From: JACQQW01 sp964520655
Lineage (GTDB): Bacteria; Omnitrophota; Gorgyraeia; Zapsychrales; Fredricksoniimonadaceae
Direction: 5' to 3'
NCBI GenBank assembly: GCA_964520655.1
Contig: CAZFNI010000010.1
Coordinates: 18,136 to 82,135, forward strand
DNA length: 64,000 bases
In this document: piece by piece, positions 62,293 to 64,000 of the stretch
Position numbering within the stretch: the first letter of the stretch is position 1
How the letters are laid out: each line of letters begins with the position of its first letter
Position numbers and translations under genes: made by a program
Notes under the pieces: model-generated
Seen by the model: only the letters and a program-made list of their open reading frames with translations
What the model was told of the DNA's origin: nothing
The model's database searches: none

Positions 62293-62424
62293 TCCTTTTT
62301 CTATAGAAATGGACATAATTTGGTCATTCGGTAAGAAGCGAATGAATAAACCAATTGATAACAACGGCATAAGCGATATAATATCAACAACTTAAGGCGC
62401 AAGGAACATCGGTTCTGTTGAACC

Positions 62425-62477
62425 AGAGCAATTGACTTACATTCAATAGGCTGAGGGTTCAATTCCTTCACCGCCCA
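62425..62477 (+). repeat. attR: 53-bp repeat of the tRNA-Val 3' part
   Basis: It is identical to 49,046-49,098, ends at the discriminator A, and is followed by T5 instead of CCA. The tRNA 5' half is absent, so this is not a functional tRNA gene. Between 62,293 and 62,616 I see no other gene. Confidence 0.93.
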
Positions 62478-62601
62478 TTTTTCCTTCCCTCATCCATTTC
62501 ATGTAACTCAATTACTGCTAACGAATTAAGCCAACCTTTCATAGTACCGTAATCTTTCATGGTGCCGGCACATTAAAATCAAAATTCACTGTTTTTTGCA
62601 G

Positions 62602-62607
62602 TATAAT
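62602..62607 (+). promoter_or_regulatory. TATAAT -10 box with short leader
   Basis: A consensus TATAAT ten bases before the ATG at 62617, so the leader would be only about three bases. No clear -35. Confidence 0.45.
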
Positions 62608-62616
62608 GTCACTCAG

Positions 62617-63135
62617 ATGACACCCGAAAACTTTGTATTAAAATATCTTCCCATTGTAATCAGTATTTTTTCATTAATACTGGCTTGTCTGTCTCTTGGA
62701 TGGAATATCTATAGAGATTTAGTGTTAAAAGCTAGACTTAAAGTAAGATTTTATATTGCTACGATTGTAGCGAGGGGGCAGCAAGGAAGAAGTAACTATC
62801 TTGTGCTTACCGTAACAAATTTTGGTCCGGGAGAAATAACGTGCAAGACAGTATGTTGTAAGAATCGGCCACTCTTCGTTTTAACAAAGAAAGAATTCAC
62901 TCAAGCGATTATTATTCATAATTACCTGAACCCGTTAAGTGGACAGTTACCTACTAAATTAAAAGTTGGAGACACCCTACAGTTGCTATTCCCATACGAT
63001 AAAGATTGTTTTCTAAAAGAACAAATGACGCACATTGGTATTTGTGATTCTTTTGACAGGGAACATTACGCGCCTACAAAAGAAGTTAAGAAAGCAAAGC
63101 GGTCATTTAATAAAGATTTTAATCTAAGAAAATAA
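62617..63135 (+). CDS. Membrane-anchored hypothetical protein
   Basis: 172 residues from the ATG at 62617; a TTG at 62596 would place the -10 box inside the gene. One N-terminal membrane helix (Y-L-P-I-V-I-S-I-F-S-L-I-L-A-C-L) is followed by a beta-rich domain with L-V-L-T-V-T-N-F-G-P-G-E-I, an Ig-like strand pattern common in small defence-island membrane proteins. It lies outside the right att copy but shares the AT-rich character of the island. It is two bases from an Mrr-like nuclease gene, so the pair is probably one operon. Confidence 0.7.
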   Translation: MTPENFVLKYLPIVISIFSLILACLSLGWNIYRDLVLKARLKVRFYIATIVARGQQGRSNYLVLTVTNFGPGEITCKTVCCKNRPLFVLTKKEFTQAIIIHNYLNPLSGQLPTKLKVGDTLQLLFPYDKDCFLKEQMTHIGICDSFDREHYAPTKEVKKAKRSFNKDFNLRK

Positions 63136-63137
63136 AG

Positions 63138-63890
63138 ATGATTACAAAAAAATTTCCAACAACATGGAAGGGATTACAAGAAGATGTCGTTGCTCTTTTA
63201 AAAGAGTGTGGCTTTTCTGTTGAGAGTCCTAAGGTAATCCAAACTCCTAGAGGAGAGGTGGAAGTTGATGTTTATGCGGAAGAAATTATAAATGACAGAA
63301 AATATATAATTGTCTGTGAATGTAAGTATTGGAAGAAGAGGGTGCCGAAGACTGTTATACATAGTTTTAGGACAGTCATAAGTGAAACGGGCGCTAATAT
63401 CGGGTATGTTATTTCTACTAAAGGTTTTCAATCAGGGGCAGTTATAGCTTCAAAGAGTACTAATTTATGTTTATTGGACTGGGAAGAGTTTCAAAATTCT
63501 TTTGAGAAAACATGGGTAAGAAAGTATTTTATGCCGATTATTACCGATAAACTTGCCATTGTAATGACTTATGCAGAGCCTATCTTGCCAAAGTGGTTTT
63601 ATGAATTAGATGAGAGCAAACAAAAAGAGTTTATGGAATTAAAGAAAAAATACGATATTTTTGGTGTCGCATTAATGATGGTTTTTTCAACATACACAAA
63701 TATCTTAAGTGAAGATTACCCCAAATTGCCTTTATCTAATAGATTGAAAGAAGGGGCAGAAAAGTATGTTAAATTTATTCCGACTAAGATTCTTAATGGA
63801 AATAGTTATAGAGAGTTTTTGGAATCTGCAATCTCTTTTGGAAAGAAGATTGTGAAAGAATTTAAGAAAATTAGTGATTTAGACCCCTAG
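63138..63890 (+). CDS. Mrr-like restriction endonuclease
   Basis: 250 residues. The N-terminal domain has the Mrr-type fold: L-Q-E-D-V-V-A-L-L-K-E-C-G-F, G-E-V-E-V-D-V-Y (catalytic Asp), I-I-V-C-E-C-K-Y-W (ExK) and G-Y-V-I-S-T-K-G-F-Q-S-G-A. These PD-(D/E)XK enzymes cut modified or foreign DNA. The C-terminal half (about 130-250) is helical and unrecognised. The neighbouring membrane-anchored protein suggests a two-gene unit with a nuclease effector, which is inference. Confidence 0.75.
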   Translation: MITKKFPTTWKGLQEDVVALLKECGFSVESPKVIQTPRGEVEVDVYAEEIINDRKYIIVCECKYWKKRVPKTVIHSFRTVISETGANIGYVISTKGFQSGAVIASKSTNLCLLDWEEFQNSFEKTWVRKYFMPIITDKLAIVMTYAEPILPKWFYELDESKQKEFMELKKKYDIFGVALMMVFSTYTNILSEDYPKLPLSNRLKEGAEKYVKFIPTKILNGNSYREFLESAISFGKKIVKEFKKISDLDP

Positions 63891-63949
63891 TAGGTGAGGG
63901 GGAACCATGTTTTTGATAATAAAGGTATAAGGATGAGAAACCTTCTTGT

Positions 63950-63969
63950 TTAGATAAATGCTTATCTAA
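63950..63969. repeat. 8-bp inverted repeat at the right end of the window
   Basis: TTAGATAA (63950-63957) and TTATCTAA (63962-63969) with a four-base loop and no U-run. It is more likely an operator for a gene beyond the window than a terminator. Confidence 0.4.
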
Positions 63970-64000
63970 AGCGTGTACAAGGTAAGATTACACAGATATT

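Larger units (their letters stand above)
49046..62477. mobile_element. Integrated element in tRNA-Val with a defence cargo, ~13.4 kb
   Basis: It is bounded by a perfect 53-bp direct repeat, of which the left copy is the 3' part of tRNA-Val. It contains a tyrosine integrase, two excisionase-like proteins, an XRE repressor with an ImmA-like protease, replication proteins (TOPRIM primase, ATPase) and a restriction-modification set. Base composition is visibly more AT-rich than the flanking core genes. No capsid, terminase, relaxase or secretion genes are seen, so it is an integrative mobilizable or satellite-like element. The integrase is central rather than next to an end, suggesting later cargo accretion on the right. 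Confidence 0.9.

Noticed and set aside
1..64000. CRISPR arrays
   Set aside because: No regularly spaced short direct repeats with unique spacers were seen; the repeats found are att copies, palindromes or protein-level duplications.

Overview
The window looks like a metagenome-assembled scaffold (it carries a 100-N gap and a 10-N gap) from a bacterium that I infer to be a member of Omnitrophota. The reasons are a reading frame of more than 10,400 codons that is still open at the left edge, in a phylum known for giant proteins; tandem secreted S74-chaperone proteins whose mature N-termini have a TYYP motif; and a divergent stand-alone bL27. This placement is an inference from gene style, not from a marker tree.

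Region 1 (1-31,422) is one giant, 5'-truncated ORF. Its first half is Ala/Val/Pro-rich and built from diverged internal repeats, with an HExxH site near the window edge. A duplicated GGDEF unit, a coiled coil and a proline-rich linker follow. The second half is a chain of apparently degenerate enzyme folds: 6-phosphogluconolactonase-like, alpha/beta hydrolase, fold-type II PLP enzyme, deaminase, a membrane segment, CheR-like methyltransferase and a SpoT-like HD domain. Two small homologous genes, each with a Shine-Dalgarno sequence, sit out of frame inside it (20,406-20,651 and 21,132-21,401). They are the strongest oddity in the window.

Region 2 (31,423-49,101) is ordinary core genome: an AlkD-like protein, a lipoprotein, trmB, a D,D-carboxypeptidase, a DsbA-like thiol protein, a bL27-like protein, glmS, rsmI, two S74 proteins, and a pyrimidine cluster. 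The pyrimidine cluster is pyrR-pyrB-pyrC behind a PyrR-type RNA hairpin, then tRNA-Arg, a LOG-like gene and mutM, then pyrK-pyrD-pyrF and an amino acid permease, ending at tRNA-Val. Several promoters place the predicted transcription start at or within about 7 nt of the start codon, suggesting leaderless or near-leaderless mRNAs.

Region 3 (49,046-62,477) is an AT-rich integrated element inserted in tRNA-Val(TAC). It is bounded by a perfect 53-bp direct repeat: the 3' part of the tRNA is duplicated at 62,425-62,477. It carries an ImmR/ImmA-like repressor-protease pair, a stand-alone FtsK-gamma winged helix, a TOPRIM primase and a helicase in overlapping ORFs, an excisionase-like protein and a tyrosine integrase. 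Defence cargo follows: vsr, a C5 cytosine methyltransferase, a BglII-like restriction enzyme behind a hairpin that hides its ribosome binding site, a four-helix membrane protein coupled to a DGQHR protein, and two broken MazG-like genes. No virion or conjugation genes are visible, so it resembles a satellite or mobilizable element.

Region 4 (62,478-64,000) lies beyond the right repeat but is still AT-rich. It carries a membrane-anchored protein and an Mrr-like nuclease, so it may be a second stacked element.
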